NCBI GenBank assembly: GCA_963678705.1
Contig: OY783204.1
Location: 4,034,334-4,098,333 of the forward strand
Length of the DNA: 64,000 nucleotides
Reading direction: 5' to 3'
DNA from: Panorpa germanica
Lineage: Eukaryota > Arthropoda > Insecta > Mecoptera > Panorpidae
Numbering within the stretch: the stretch's first letter is position 1; each line of letters begins with the position of its first letter. This document shows positions 1 to 10,576 of this stretch, piece by piece. Both the position numbers and the translations under genes were made by a program. The notes beneath the pieces are model-generated. The model had not been told where the DNA came from. It saw only the letters and a list, made by a program, of their open reading frames with translations, and did not search any database.

Positions 1-3000
1 GGATTATTTACAGTTAGTGATCAGACCTTTGTCATTTTTAAGGAATCTGATTTATTTTGGGTATTTGATTCACATCCAAGAGGTATTAAAGGACAAATTG
101 TTTGTGAGAGAGATGGAAAGTCTGTTCTTTTGTGCTTTAAAGATCTTCTTGATGTCATAAATTTGATTAAATTTAATTTTAGTAACTGTAAAAACACTCA
201 ATTTTCTATTGTTCCTGTTAGTATATTAAGCACTATAGATAATAGTACATTAAAAGAAATAAATAATTCTACTAACTCTGTAAACATTGAGGAAATCGTT
301 ACAACTTCCATTTATAGTTCTCCAAATCTTAATGTCTCTGAATTAGGTGTAACTGAATTCAAGTTGCCTGAACCTTATAAAATAATGCAAGCTAATTTTA
401 ATCAAGCAAGTGATATTTTTACAAATTTTCCGAAAAATTCTCAATGTACGGCAATAGCTACATTCAGTATATGTATTCATTCATTAATTGCATTAAGTAA
501 CTGGACCACTCACGTATTAGACTATATTTTAATACTAGGAGACAATTGCTATCGAAAAAATTTAAAACCCGGTTGTCACCCATTTTTACTGATCGAAGAG
601 ATTAATCCAATTATATCGATTGGTAATGGTACATGTAAAATTAGTCATGATCTTATGAACACTGCACAAGGTGATCTTAATATATTAACAGGAGACTTTT
701 TAGAAAAATACTTTAAAAAATACAACAACGGGCTATTCACTACTTGCAGTCAAACATTTGCAATCTTTAAACAAAACAGTCTTTTTTGGATCTTTGATTC
801 CCATTCCAGGGGTTTAAAGGGACAATCTACTTCAAATTCTAATGGCAAAGCAGTACTTTTGTGTTATAAATATGTAACTGATTTAGTCGACTTGATTAAA
901 TACAATTTTCGGAATTCTGCGGGTTCTTTATTATTTACAATTAACCCAATTACCATAACAAGTATTACAGGTAATATTAATATTTCAGAAATTTGTGAAT
1001 ATTCTTACTCAAAGTTTACCAGTGAAATTAGTGAAATAAGTGCCAATATAAATAGTGATGGTGTAATATGTGATAATGTAGCATGTGATATTTTAGTAAG
1101 TGATTATAATGTGCAGTTAAATAAATTAGAAAAAGTTAGTGATACAGTATTATCAATAGAAGAAAACCAAGGACGATGTACTATATTAAAAACAAGAGTA
1201 AGTGAAAGGCTCTTAAATAAGGCGAAACAAGCCGAATGTGTACAAAGAAAAACAATATTGGAGTCTCAATGCGATGAAGACAAAAATAAACGCTTACAAA
1301 AACAGATTTTAAGAAATAGGGATAATTTCAGTAAAGAAACTAAAAGTGAAAGGCAAAAAAGATTAAAAGAACTGAAGACATATTTTGAAAAGAAATTAGA
1401 CAGCGAAACAAGTGAGTTAAAACAAATTCGTTTAAAAGAACAGGCGTTGAGAGATAGCAACAGATTTCGAATAGAAACGCCCGACAAAAGAAGAACAAGA
1501 CTAGAGAAAAAGAAAGCAGATTTTAAGAAGAAATTAAATAAGGAAACGAATGAATTAAAACAAATTCGCTTAAAGGAACAGGCGGTGAGAGATAGCAAGA
1601 GATTCAGAAGAGAGACGCCTGACAAAAGAAGAACAAGACTAGAGAAAAAGAAAGCAGATTTTAAGAAGAAATTAAATAAGGAAACGAATGAATTAAAACA
1701 AATTCGATTAAAGGAACAGGCGGTTAGAGATACTAAAAGATTCAAAAGAGAAACGCCTGACAAAAGAAGAACAAGACTAGAGAAACTGAAAGCAGATTCT
1801 AAGAAGAGAATTATTTTGGAAACAACACACGCAAGACAAGTTCGTCTAAAGAAGCAGAATTTAATAAACAAAAAGCGATTGCTACAGGAAAGTACAAAAG
1901 AAAAAGACAGAAGAAAAAAAAAAATATTATTTCGCAAAAGAATTAGGTTAGCCAGTGAAAAAGCAGAGACAAAACGCAATAGATTAAATAATATAGCTTT
2001 GCAAAAGCAAAGCAAATTAGATAAACCGTTAGAACTTGAAACACAAAGAGAAAAGGAAACACAAAATATTGCACCATCCATATCGCAACAAACATTCAGC
2101 ACAGCCCTTCAAGAAATAGACGATGAAGCACTTGTAATACAACATAACTGTGGATTTATGAACGTTATCTGCCAATTTTGCGAAGCAACTCATTTCAAAA
2201 ATGAAAAGCCAACAGATGGGAAATTTTCATTATGCTGTTCAAAAGGCAAAGTTTCAATTCCGAGCCCTTCCAACCCTTTTCCAGAGCTGTTAATGGAACT
2301 AATGAGTAATATACATCCTCTTTCTACTAATTTTATGGATAACATTAGAAACTACAATAGTTCCCTTGCATTTGCTTCATTTGGAGCACATATTGATCAC
2401 CGTCCAGGCACACGTGGGCCGTACTGTTTCAGGATATGTGGTCAGGTTTACCATAGAATATCATCGGCACACCCTACAGAAGGAAAACAGCCACAATATG
2501 GTCAGCTGTATATTCTAGATCCTGATGAGGCCATATGTAAAAGAATGCAAGGCGATGTTAACCGTAAATGCAAGAGACAACTATTTGAGCAATTGGATTC
2601 TTTAATAAGAAAAGTAAATCCATACGCTGCTGCATATAAAATGATGGCTGAAGTAGAAAGAGAGGAGATTGCAAAAGCTAATATAGAAGGTAGAAACCCT
2701 TTTGATGTGCAGATGAATATTGTTCAGCAGCTCACAAAAGATCCACGGCGATACAACGTGCCGTCTACTAATGAAGTAGCTTTAATTTTTAATAGCAAAG
2801 ATGGATTACCACCTTCTGATAGAGACATTTGTGTCTATCAAAAAGATGGTAATCTCCGTAACATTAATATTCTAAACGAAAATTGCGATCCAATGACTTA
2901 TCCGCTGTTATGTCCAACCGGTGAACTCGGCCATTCGGAACATTTACTAAATGTTTCATTAGCAAGAAGAATTTCTCATCGGCAATTTTATTCTTATAAA

Positions 3001-5157
3001 CTTAGATGTACGGGTTCTTTTAATCCATTTCTTAGTGCCGGAAAACTTACTCAACAGTACATTGTTGACGCGTATTCCAAAATCGAAGGTAATAGACTTA
3101 ATTTCATACGCAACGCAAATACGCAAAAGAAATTGCGGTCAGAAATGTATTTGGGATTGATGGATTATGTCAAAAATAAATCAAAAAATGAAGGTATTAT
3201 ACCTGGCAGAATGGTTATTTTACCAAGTACATTTGTCGGAAGTCCACGTAGCATGTCACAACATTATCTTGATGCTATGGGAATTATTTGTAAATATGGT
3301 TCACCGGATTTGTTTATTACAATGACATGTAATCCCGAGTGGCCAGAAATTAAAAGTAATTTACTAAATAACCAACGAACCGAAAATCGTCCCGATTTAG
3401 TTGTTAGAGTATTTCAATTAAAAGTGAAAGAACTCTTTGACGATCTATTGAAAAGACATATTTTCGGTAAGGTAACAGCTATCGTTTCTGTTATTGAATT
3501 TCAAAAACGCGGTTTACCTCACATTCATATTCTAATAATTTTAAATAATCAAAATAAAATTCGAAATACGGAACTTATTGATAAAATTGTATCTGCAGAA
3601 ATTCCAGATTGTGAAACTCATCCCATTTTATTTGATGTGGTCAAGAAATGTATGATTCACGGACCATGTGAACCTTATAATTTAAACGCTCCATGCATGA
3701 AAGACAACAAATGCAGTAAAGATTTTCCGAAATCATTTCAAGCTTCAACAGTAAATAACAGTAACGGGTACCCTTTGTACCGACGTCGGGATAATAATTC
3801 AAAAATAGATTTTTATACGGCAAAAGGCACTATAAAACATACAGTAGATAATAGATGGGTTGTACCGTACAATAGATTCCTTTCCTTGAAATATAGATGC
3901 CACATTAATGTTGAAATTTGCGCTTCGGTTAAAAGCGTAAAATATTTATTTAAATATATCTATAAAGGCCATGATTGTGCCAATGTTAAAATAACATCTG
4001 AAGGACAAGCACAATTAGACTGGGATGAAGTTTCATTTTACTTAGACGCGCGATATGTATCACCACCAGAAGCCATGTGGAGAATATTTGCATTCGATCT
4101 GCAATATAAAACACACACTATTTATAGGTTAGCAGTTCATTTAGAAAACCAGCAAAATATTTTATTTACTGAAGGAAATGAAGAATCTGCATTAGCAAAG
4201 TCTTCAGAAACTACATTAACGGCTTGGTTTAAATTAAATTCAACATCGGTAGAGGCTAAAACTTATTTGTATACGGAAATACCCGAACATTACATTTTTG
4301 ATCGCAAAAAGACATGGACTTTAAGACAGCGCATAAGTCATTTGATAATTCCGAGAATGTATAATGTTAGTCCTAAAGAAGGTGAAAGGTTTTATTTAAG
4401 GTTATTGTTGCTTCATGTACGCGGCGCTACATGTTTCAAAGACTTGCGAACTCTCAATGGAATCGAATATTCCACTTTCCACGAAACAGCAAAACAATTA
4501 GGTTTATTGAATGATGCTACTCAATGGGATCGTTGTTTAGATGATGCTTCAATTTGTAAAATGCCCAAACAGCTACGACAGCTATTTGCTTTTATTTGTA
4601 TTTTTTGCGAACCCTGCGATCCTAACTTATTATGGGATAATCATAAAGTAACTTTATGCGAGGATTATAGTTTAACTTATAACCAAGAAACTGCGGAACA
4701 GTTAGCTATCAATGATATCATTGATATTTTTAAATTACATAATTTCAATTATACTGATTTTGGATTTCTGGAATATCGTAATGCAAATTTAGTTTTAGTT
4801 AGGGAAACATTTAACCAAGTAGAAGAATTTGAGCAAGGGGTTAATTTTAGTAGTCAATTAAATTCAGATCAGAAAAACGTATTTGATGAAATAATGCTTT
4901 GCATAAACAACGATAATGAAGAGCAAAGATATTTCTTTATTCATGGGTCGGGTGGTTCTGGGAAAACATTTCTTTATACTACTTTATTACACGTCGTACG
5001 TGGAATGGGATTAACTGCTATACCTGTAGCTTGGACAGGAATAGCAGCTATGTTACTAAAATCAGGTAGAACGATCCATTCGCAGTTTAAATTGCCGGTT
5101 CCCCTAGATGGAAATTCAACTTCATCCATAAGGCACAACTCTATTGATGGGAAATAA
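1..5157 (+). CDS. Helitron replicase (Rep plus start of helicase) with N-terminal protease-like domains, partial
   Basis: The frame is open from base 1, so the true start lies outside the window; the first candidate codon inside, at 130, is a TTG within the domain. A cysteine-protease-like domain appears twice: the end of copy 1 (Asp-x-His at 67-75) and a full copy 2, with Cys at 445-447 in QCTAIATF and Asp-x-His at 796-804 in FDSHSRG. It resembles the deubiquitinase-like peptidases found in some Helitrons. A Lys/Arg/Glu-rich coiled-coil repeat follows (about 1200-2080), then the Helitron N-terminal domain (about 2930-3400), the HUH nickase motif GLPHIHILI (near 3510-3537), a Cys-rich stretch (3640-3730) and the catalytic Tyr motif YLFKYIYKG (near 3943-3969). 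The Pif1-like helicase begins with Walker A HGSGGSGKTF near 4939-4970. A TAA at 5155-5157 ends the frame early. Nicking and joining of single strands is the known role of this family. Confidence 0.85.
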   Translation, partial: GLFTVSDQTFVIFKESDLFWVFDSHPRGIKGQIVCERDGKSVLLCFKDLLDVINLIKFNFSNCKNTQFSIVPVSILSTIDNSTLKEINNSTNSVNIEEIVTTSIYSSPNLNVSELGVTEFKLPEPYKIMQANFNQASDIFTNFPKNSQCTAIATFSICIHSLIALSNWTTHVLDYILILGDNCYRKNLKPGCHPFLLIEEINPIISIGNGTCKISHDLMNTAQGDLNILTGDFLEKYFKKYNNGLFTTCSQTFAIFKQNSLFWIFDSHSRGLKGQSTSNSNGKAVLLCYKYVTDLVDLIKYNFRNSAGSLLFTINPITITSITGNINISEICEYSYSKFTSEISEISANINSDGVICDNVACDILVSDYNVQLNKLEKVSDTVLSIEENQGRCTILKTRVSERLLNKAKQAECVQRKTILESQCDEDKNKRLQKQILRNRDNFSKETKSERQKRLKELKTYFEKKLDSETSELKQIRLKEQALRDSNRFRIETPDKRRTRLEKKKADFKKKLNKETNELKQIRLKEQAVRDSKRFRRETPDKRRTRLEKKKADFKKKLNKETNELKQIRLKEQAVRDTKRFKRETPDKRRTRLEKLKADSKKRIILETTHARQVRLKKQNLINKKRLLQESTKEKDRRKKKILFRKRIRLASEKAETKRNRLNNIALQKQSKLDKPLELETQREKETQNIAPSISQQTFSTALQEIDDEALVIQHNCGFMNVICQFCEATHFKNEKPTDGKFSLCCSKGKVSIPSPSNPFPELLMELMSNIHPLSTNFMDNIRNYNSSLAFASFGAHIDHRPGTRGPYCFRICGQVYHRISSAHPTEGKQPQYGQLYILDPDEAICKRMQGDVNRKCKRQLFEQLDSLIRKVNPYAAAYKMMAEVEREEIAKANIEGRNPFDVQMNIVQQLTKDPRRYNVPSTNEVALIFNSKDGLPPSDRDICVYQKDGNLRNINILNENCDPMTYPLLCPTGELGHSEHLLNVSLARRISHRQFYSYKLRCTGSFNPFLSAGKLTQQYIVDAYSKIEGNRLNFIRNANTQKKLRSEMYLGLMDYVKNKSKNEGIIPGRMVILPSTFVGSPRSMSQHYLDAMGIICKYGSPDLFITMTCNPEWPEIKSNLLNNQRTENRPDLVVRVFQLKVKELFDDLLKRHIFGKVTAIVSVIEFQKRGLPHIHILIILNNQNKIRNTELIDKIVSAEIPDCETHPILFDVVKKCMIHGPCEPYNLNAPCMKDNKCSKDFPKSFQASTVNNSNGYPLYRRRDNNSKIDFYTAKGTIKHTVDNRWVVPYNRFLSLKYRCHINVEICASVKSVKYLFKYIYKGHDCANVKITSEGQAQLDWDEVSFYLDARYVSPPEAMWRIFAFDLQYKTHTIYRLAVHLENQQNILFTEGNEESALAKSSETTLTAWFKLNSTSVEAKTYLYTEIPEHYIFDRKKTWTLRQRISHLIIPRMYNVSPKEGERFYLRLLLLHVRGATCFKDLRTLNGIEYSTFHETAKQLGLLNDATQWDRCLDDASICKMPKQLRQLFAFICIFCEPCDPNLLWDNHKVTLCEDYSLTYNQETAEQLAINDIIDIFKLHNFNYTDFGFLEYRNANLVLVRETFNQVEEFEQGVNFSSQLNSDQKNVFDEIMLCINNDNEEQRYFFIHGSGGSGKTFLYTTLLHVVRGMGLTAIPVAWTGIAAMLLKSGRTIHSQFKLPVPLDGNSTSSIRHNSIDGK
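1330..1990 (+). repeat. In-frame 138-bp (46-residue) charged repeat within the Helitron replicase
   Basis: The motif RRTRLEKKKADFKKKLNKE recurs with starts near 1501, 1639 and 1777, a spacing of exactly 138 bases that preserves the frame. Degenerate flanking units extend the pattern on both sides. The composition (Lys, Arg, Glu and Leu at helix-like spacing) predicts a long coiled coil linking the protease-like domains to the Rep domain. The antisense frame is open here only as a shadow. Confidence 0.8.
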
Positions 5158-6246
5158 TTAAAGTCAGCTAAGTTAATTATATGGGACGAGGTTACAATGG
5201 CGCCTTACTTTGCTTTAGATGTAGTAGATATGTGCCTTCGCGATTTAATGAAAAATAATAAGCCATTTGGAAATAAAATCATTTTACTAGGAGGAGATTT
5301 TCGACAATGTCTTCCTGTTGTTAAACGCGGAACGGTTGCAGATATAGTTTCAACATGCATGCAAAATAGTAGTTTATGGCCACTTTTCAAAATTAAGCAT
5401 CTGACAATTAATATGAGAGTTGCGCAAGAAGAAATCGATTTCAAAACGTGGTTATTACAACTTGGAGATGGACTAATTAATGATAGTCCAGATAGTGTAG
5501 TAAACATGGTTAAAATTCCAAATAAATTCATTTCTGACAAACCATTAGTCGATGAAATATACGGCGATATTAATTTAGTTAGTGTTGATGAATTAAAATC
5601 TCGCGTAATTTTATGTCCATTAAATGAAGACACATTACAGATTAATGAAAAAATTTTAAATTTATTGGATGGAGAACAATTTTGCTGTCTAAGTCATGAC
5701 TCTGTTTCAACTGATTCTGATGCAGAACAAAATCATTTCCCAGTAGAATTTTTAAATAGTTTGACACCATCGGGTATGCCTCCACATAAATTAAATTTAA
5801 AAATAGGTGCAATTATAATGCTCTTAAGAAATATGAATGCTAATAGTGGACTTTGTAATGGAACCCGTTTAATTGTAAAACATATGTATACATCTGTAAT
5901 AGATGCAGAAATAATTACTGGAAGTCACACTGGTGATCGCGCTCTTATTCCTAAAATAGTTTTGGCTCCTTCTGATATAAATCTTCCATTTATACTTAAA
6001 AGAGTTCAGTTTCCTGTTCGATTAGCATTTGCTATGACAATAAATAAATCACAAGGTCAAACTTTTGAAAAAGTAGGTGTTTTATTACGGGAACCCGTTT
6101 TTACTCATGGCCAATTATATGTCGCGTTTTCAAGAGTTAAATCATCCAATAATTTAAAAATTGAAACATTAACTTCTGTTACTAAATCAAAGAAAGATAT
6201 ATTTACATCCAATGTTGTTTATAAAAATGTACTTCTATTAGAATAG
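5158..6246 (+). pseudogene. Helitron helicase, C-terminal part after a nonsense codon
   Basis: This is the same reading frame as the replicase, resuming directly after the TAA at 5155-5157. The inverted relative has a TTA leucine at the matching position, so one T-to-A change explains the break. It contains Walker B (IIWDEVTM, 5179-5202), the GGDFRQCLPVV motif (near 5290-5322) and the Pif1/RecD-type C-terminal motifs INKSQGQTF (6039-6065) and HGQLYVAFSRV (near 6106-6138). An ATG at 5197 opens 349 residues but lies after Walker B, so a separately started product would lack ATP binding. Without readthrough the helicase is split and inactive. The stop codon at 6244-6246 matches the end of the family. 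Confidence 0.85.
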
Positions 6247-6249
6247 ATA

Positions 6250-7800
6250 CCTCCAATACCTTTTGCTATTTCATCTGCTATTCGAATTTTATAAGTAATA
6301 ATATTATAATTCATCATGTTCAAGTCAAATAATAGTGTCCTTAAATTTTAGATTCTCTTTACGTATTTTTCTTTTAGCAGTCATTTGTTAAACAAATACT
6401 CTGATCGGGAGAGTGAGATTATCATTTAATTGCTTCTAGATAGATATAATTGAGATTTAATTTTTAAGTTCTCATTATTTTTTTATTATATAGTTCACAT
6501 TATTTTTTACATAATTAAACTATTAACCTTAAAAACCTTCCATCGTCTTTACGGTTCGAAATTATTTACTCTGCGATTTCACCTGTTTTCCGTGTTTTAT
6601 AAGTAATGATGTTTTATTTTATCATTTTTAACCCAAATAGTGCTTTAAATTTTAGATTCTCTTTACGTATTTTTCTATTGGCTTTCTTTTGTTAAACAAA
6701 TACTCTGGTCGGGAGAGTGAGATTATCATTTGATTGCTTTTAGATAGGTATAATTGAGATTTATTATTTAAGTTCTTATTATTATTTTATTATTTACTCT
6801 TAAATTTTAGATTCTCTTTACGTATTTTTCTATTGGCTTTCATTTGTTAAACAAATACTCTGGTCGGGAGAGTGAGATTATCATTTGATTGCTTTTAGAT
6901 AGGTATAATTGAGATTTATTATTTAAGTTCTTATTATTATTTTATTATTTACTCTTAAATTTTAGATTCTCTTTACGTATTTTTCTATTGGCTTTCATTT
7001 GTTAAACAAATACTCTGGTCGGGAGAGTGAGATTATCATTTGATTGCTTTTAGATAGGTATAATTGAGATTTATTATTTAAGTTCTTATTATTATTTTAT
7101 TATTTACTCTTAAATTTTAGATTCTCTTTACGTATTTTTCTATTGGCTTTCATTTGTTAAACAAATACTCTGGTCGGGAGAGTGAGATTAACATTTGATT
7201 GCTTTTAGATAGGTATAATTGAGATTTATTATTTAAGTTCTTATTATTATTTTATTATTTACTCTTAAATTTTAGATTTCTTTTACGTATTTTTCTATTG
7301 GCTTTCATTTGTTAAACAAATACTCTGGTCGGGAGAGTGAGATTATCATTTGATTGCTATTAGATAGGTATAATTGAGATTTATTATTTAAGTTCTTATT
7401 ATTATTTTATTATTTACTCTTAAATTTTAGATTCTCTTTACGTATTTTTCTATTGGCTTTCATTTGTTAAACAAATACTCTGGTCGGGAGAGTGAGATTA
7501 TCATTTAATTGCTTTTAGATAGATATAATTGAGATTTATTATTTGAGTTCTCATTTTTATTTTATTATTTACCCTTAGATGAAAGTGTTATATATATTAT
7601 ATTGTGTGTACGAAGTGATGTACTCTTTGCCATTTTACCTGCTTTTCGTGTTTTAAAAGTAATAGTGTTATATTTCATTGTTTTCAAGCCAAATAGTAGT
7701 GTTCTTAAATTTTAAATTCTCTTTCCGTATTTTTCTTTTAGCAGTCATTTGTTAAACAAATACTCTGATCGGGAGAGTGAGATTATCATTTAATTGCTTT
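6250..7800 (+). repeat. 155-bp minisatellite in Helitron A 3' region
   Basis: The core GGTCGGGAGAGTGAGATTA recurs with GGGAG starting at 6407, 6711, 6866, 7021, 7176, 7331, 7486 and 7771. Five consecutive intervals are exactly 155 bases; the outer ones are 304 and 285 and hold partly degenerate units. Units include an imperfect inverted motif around TTTGTTAAACAAA. Helitron B has a single unit in the same relative place (around 13615-13760), so the array expanded after the copies split, or contracted in B. No coding potential. Confidence 0.9.
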
Positions 7801-9651
7801 TAGATAGGTATAATTGAGATTTAATATTTAAGTACTTATTATTACTTTATTATTTACTTTTAGATGTAAGTGTTATATATATTATATTGTATGTTATTGG
7901 CATTTTATTTGTTTTCAGATTACCACATATCCTTTTATGAATTCTTTCCTTTTTATAATCCTATGTTGGTCCTCTCCTCTCCCGACAACGAAGTTTCAAA
8001 TTTATAAAATTCAGTCATATTCATATTGAAATAACTTCTACATAACTACATGCATGCTACATTATCATATGAATAATATATTTTAAAAATTTGTTTCATA
8101 TTCTTTACCTGCTCGCTGGTGTTGTCGCATGATTTATTTGATAACGTTTAGAAAAATACTCTTATTTACAAATCATTAACCATAATACATTTTTAAGTGT
8201 AGTCTAATGTGTAATAATTGTTTCCAGATCAGTATTTTTATTACAACGTTTGCAGATAAATTAACTAAAAAGAATATTTCCTTTTTAAATTATAAATTAT
8301 GCTTTCATATTATTAATTATTAATACGAATATTGCTATTACAAATAATTAACATTAAATATTAATATTAATATAGTACATATTAAGTTTTAGGTCTTTGC
8401 AACTAAGAAGTGTATAAAGTGTGTCTCGACCTACCAGTATGGAAGAATCATTTGTCTGAAATACGTTAAAAAGTAACCTAAAATACCTTTACGACACAAT
8501 TATATATATCAGCATGATGATACAATCATATCATTATGCTGAGATTCTTTAAAATAACATAACATTCTCAGGTATTATGCTTTTTAAATAGATTTTTAAA
8601 CAAATGAATTAATGCTTTTGATGTTGCAAAACATTATTTTTGTCTTTAATTTTTGTGAAATAACTACTACAAATATTATTACTATTCTATATTATCCTTT
8701 TATTAAAAATAAATACAATATATTCTTCATGTTGTTTAAGACGATCATGCAAGTACGATGTAAATTAATGTTATTGTAATTTACAGAGCGAAAAAAGGGC
8801 CGTGGCAATAAGAAGATTTTAGTTGATCGTGTATATTTATAAAATACAACAAAGACCCGGCTTATGGGAAATTCATTATCTATTATTCTGATAAACAATT
8901 CAATGAAGCAGATATTAGTGCTGTTCATCACATGTACAAACTGTAAGTGCATAAATTATTTGTTTTGCATTCAGTATATTTTCTTTATTTATTTATTAAG
9001 AATGCTTCTTTTAGGAGTGGAATAATAAAGTGCTACTATTTAAATGCTAAACCTGGAATAGTAATGAGATAATAACCGCCAACATCACAGAAGACTACTG
9101 TCCTACTGTCACAGAAGATGTTTTCTCCACACCGATTAAGGCATGACAATCTGAAACGACAGTGCGTTAATAGCTACCTTTATGAAGAAACAACAAGAAT
9201 GATAACAACATGAAAAATACTAAGAATACTGTTTACTGGTCAATGAAGAAATAATTTTAATTATGTATATTAAAGTGTACGAAAAATGAAGACGATATAT
9301 ATAAATCTATATTTAATATATTTAACAGAAATATTTAAATTTAATTATGAAACATTTAAAAATTATTATAAAACTAGAATTTTAATTTTTTTTGATATGA
9401 TATAATAAGTAAATCCTGTAGAATATTTGTTCCAATAAGCAATTTTAAAGTAGTAGATCATATAAGATAAAATACAACATTTTCATTTTAAAATATTTAT
9501 TTATTTCATGTACGAGTATGATATCTAAAAAATAGCGACAGTGCTTTTCTAATTTTAATATGAAAAATTTGAAATGAAATTACGTATTACTTTATGAAAT
9601 TCAAATAATATATATTAAATAGACGTCGCTTTGCGACGGGGTAAAAGCTAG
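7801..9651 (+). other. AT-rich 3' tail of Helitron A
   Basis: No gene was recognised. Blocks at about 7857-7915, 8030-8165, 8240-8290, 8390-8650 and 8700-8820 align in reverse orientation with 12760-13600 of Helitron B. From 8830 to 9540 the sequence is unmatched elsewhere in the window. The last 110 bases carry the terminal hairpin and CTAG. Confidence 0.6.
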
Positions 9652-9652
9652 T

Positions 9653-10492
9653 ATGTTTATATGTTTCTATGTTTATATGTTTGGTTCGAATTTTGTATGG
9701 CATCTCGAAAACGGCTCCAAGGAAGTTTTTGAAAATTTCCTATTTCGTAAAGAAAAAAATTCTAAGACTTTTGGCGTCCCCGGATTTTTCCCTGAATTTC
9801 CTGGAAACCCGAAATTTTGGAAAAACTGGAAAAAAAGTGATCCCTTTTTTGCTGTATTACTTTTAATTCGTAAAAGATAGAAAGTTGAAATTTTGCATGT
9901 GTATTAAGGTATTCAATGCTGACATTTCTCAAAAATTAGAAATTAAAAAATTAAAAAAGGGGGGGTTGAAGAAATTCGGGGGACCGTTAGGGAACTTTGG
10001 AGAAAGTTCATATTCTGGATTCTAGAATAATTAGGTATATTATCAGTAAGAAAAATTCAAAATTTCAAAATTTTATTGGGGGGCACGGGGGCAGTATTTG
10101 CCGAGAGTAAAAATTGTGCTAGAAAATTGAAATTTTGTTTAGGCTAACCTTGGTAACTTATTTACGAATCGAAAAAAAAAATCCCAAATTTTGAAAAAAA
10201 GTTGGTCAAATAACGCATAAATTGAAAATATTTTTTATTTTGATAAAAAAAAATTATTTTTTTAGTCAATTTATATGTGTCAATGTGTTGTGCGCGAGTT
10301 TATTTATTATTTCAATTTAAAAATAGAATTAAATATGAAATGTAATTACGAATCATTTTATGGGATTCAAATCATACACGCAAAAAAGATGGCGCATTGC
10401 GACGGGGGTAAACTCTATGGAATTTAAATTTGACATGAAATTAAAGCCACACACAAAAGACAGACGTCGCTTGCGACGGGGGTAAAAGCTAG
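9653..10492 (+). mobile_element. Non-autonomous Helitron-like monomer, solo copy
   Basis: About 840 bases, the same family as the 37-56 kb array: TTTGGTTCGAATTTTGTATG near the start, GGCGTCCCCGGATTTTTCCC in the middle, and two terminal palindromes. The first palindrome (near 10391-10408, GGCGCATTGCGAC in degenerate form) and the second (CGTCGC-TT-GCGACG, near 10464-10477) are followed by GGGGGTAAAAG and CTAG at 10489-10492. It starts directly after the CTAG-T end of Helitron A, so the two are head to tail. The short open frame inside (9653-9880) has no recognised domain and is not considered coding. Confidence 0.75.
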
Positions 10493-10576
10493 TCATCTTA
10501 CTATTATAATGTTCGTAATGTTCCAATTTAACATGGAAAACTCATAAGAACTCATAGATATTTATATATATATATA
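10493..10576 (+). repeat. Fragment of a Helitron monomer leader
   Basis: A run of about 70 bases (ATTATAATGTTCGTAATGTT and following) is also found in the array leader at about 39894-39962 and its duplicates. Here it is cut off at the insertion point of Helitron C. Confidence 0.6.

Larger units (their letters stand above)
1..9651 (+). mobile_element. Autonomous-type Helitron A, 5' end outside window
   Basis: Rolling-circle transposon carrying a Rep/helicase polyprotein (1-6246), a minisatellite (6250-7800) and a long AT-rich 3' tail. The proposed 3' terminus is at 9624-9651: a palindrome CGTCGC-TTT-GCGACG, then GGGGTAAAAG and CTAG (9648-9651) followed by T, the classic Helitron arrangement of hairpin, CTRR end and insertion before T. 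Homology with the inverted relative at 12750-16985 runs to about 8820, so the element extends at least that far. The last 110 bases before 9651 resemble the 3' ends of the small monomers further right; an alternative is that these bases belong to a truncated small element next to A rather than to A itself. Confidence 0.7.

Noticed and set aside
1266-2102. 278-codon minus-strand frame as a gene
   Set aside because: It is the antisense shadow of the Lys/Arg-rich coiled-coil repeat of the Helitron replicase.
6250-7800. Regular repeats considered as a CRISPR array
   Set aside because: The 155-base unit repeats as a whole with no unique spacers, lies in a Helitron, and the genome is eukaryotic.
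8692-8952. 86-codon minus-strand frame
   Set aside because: AT-rich, no domain, and the matching sequence in Helitron B does not keep the frame.
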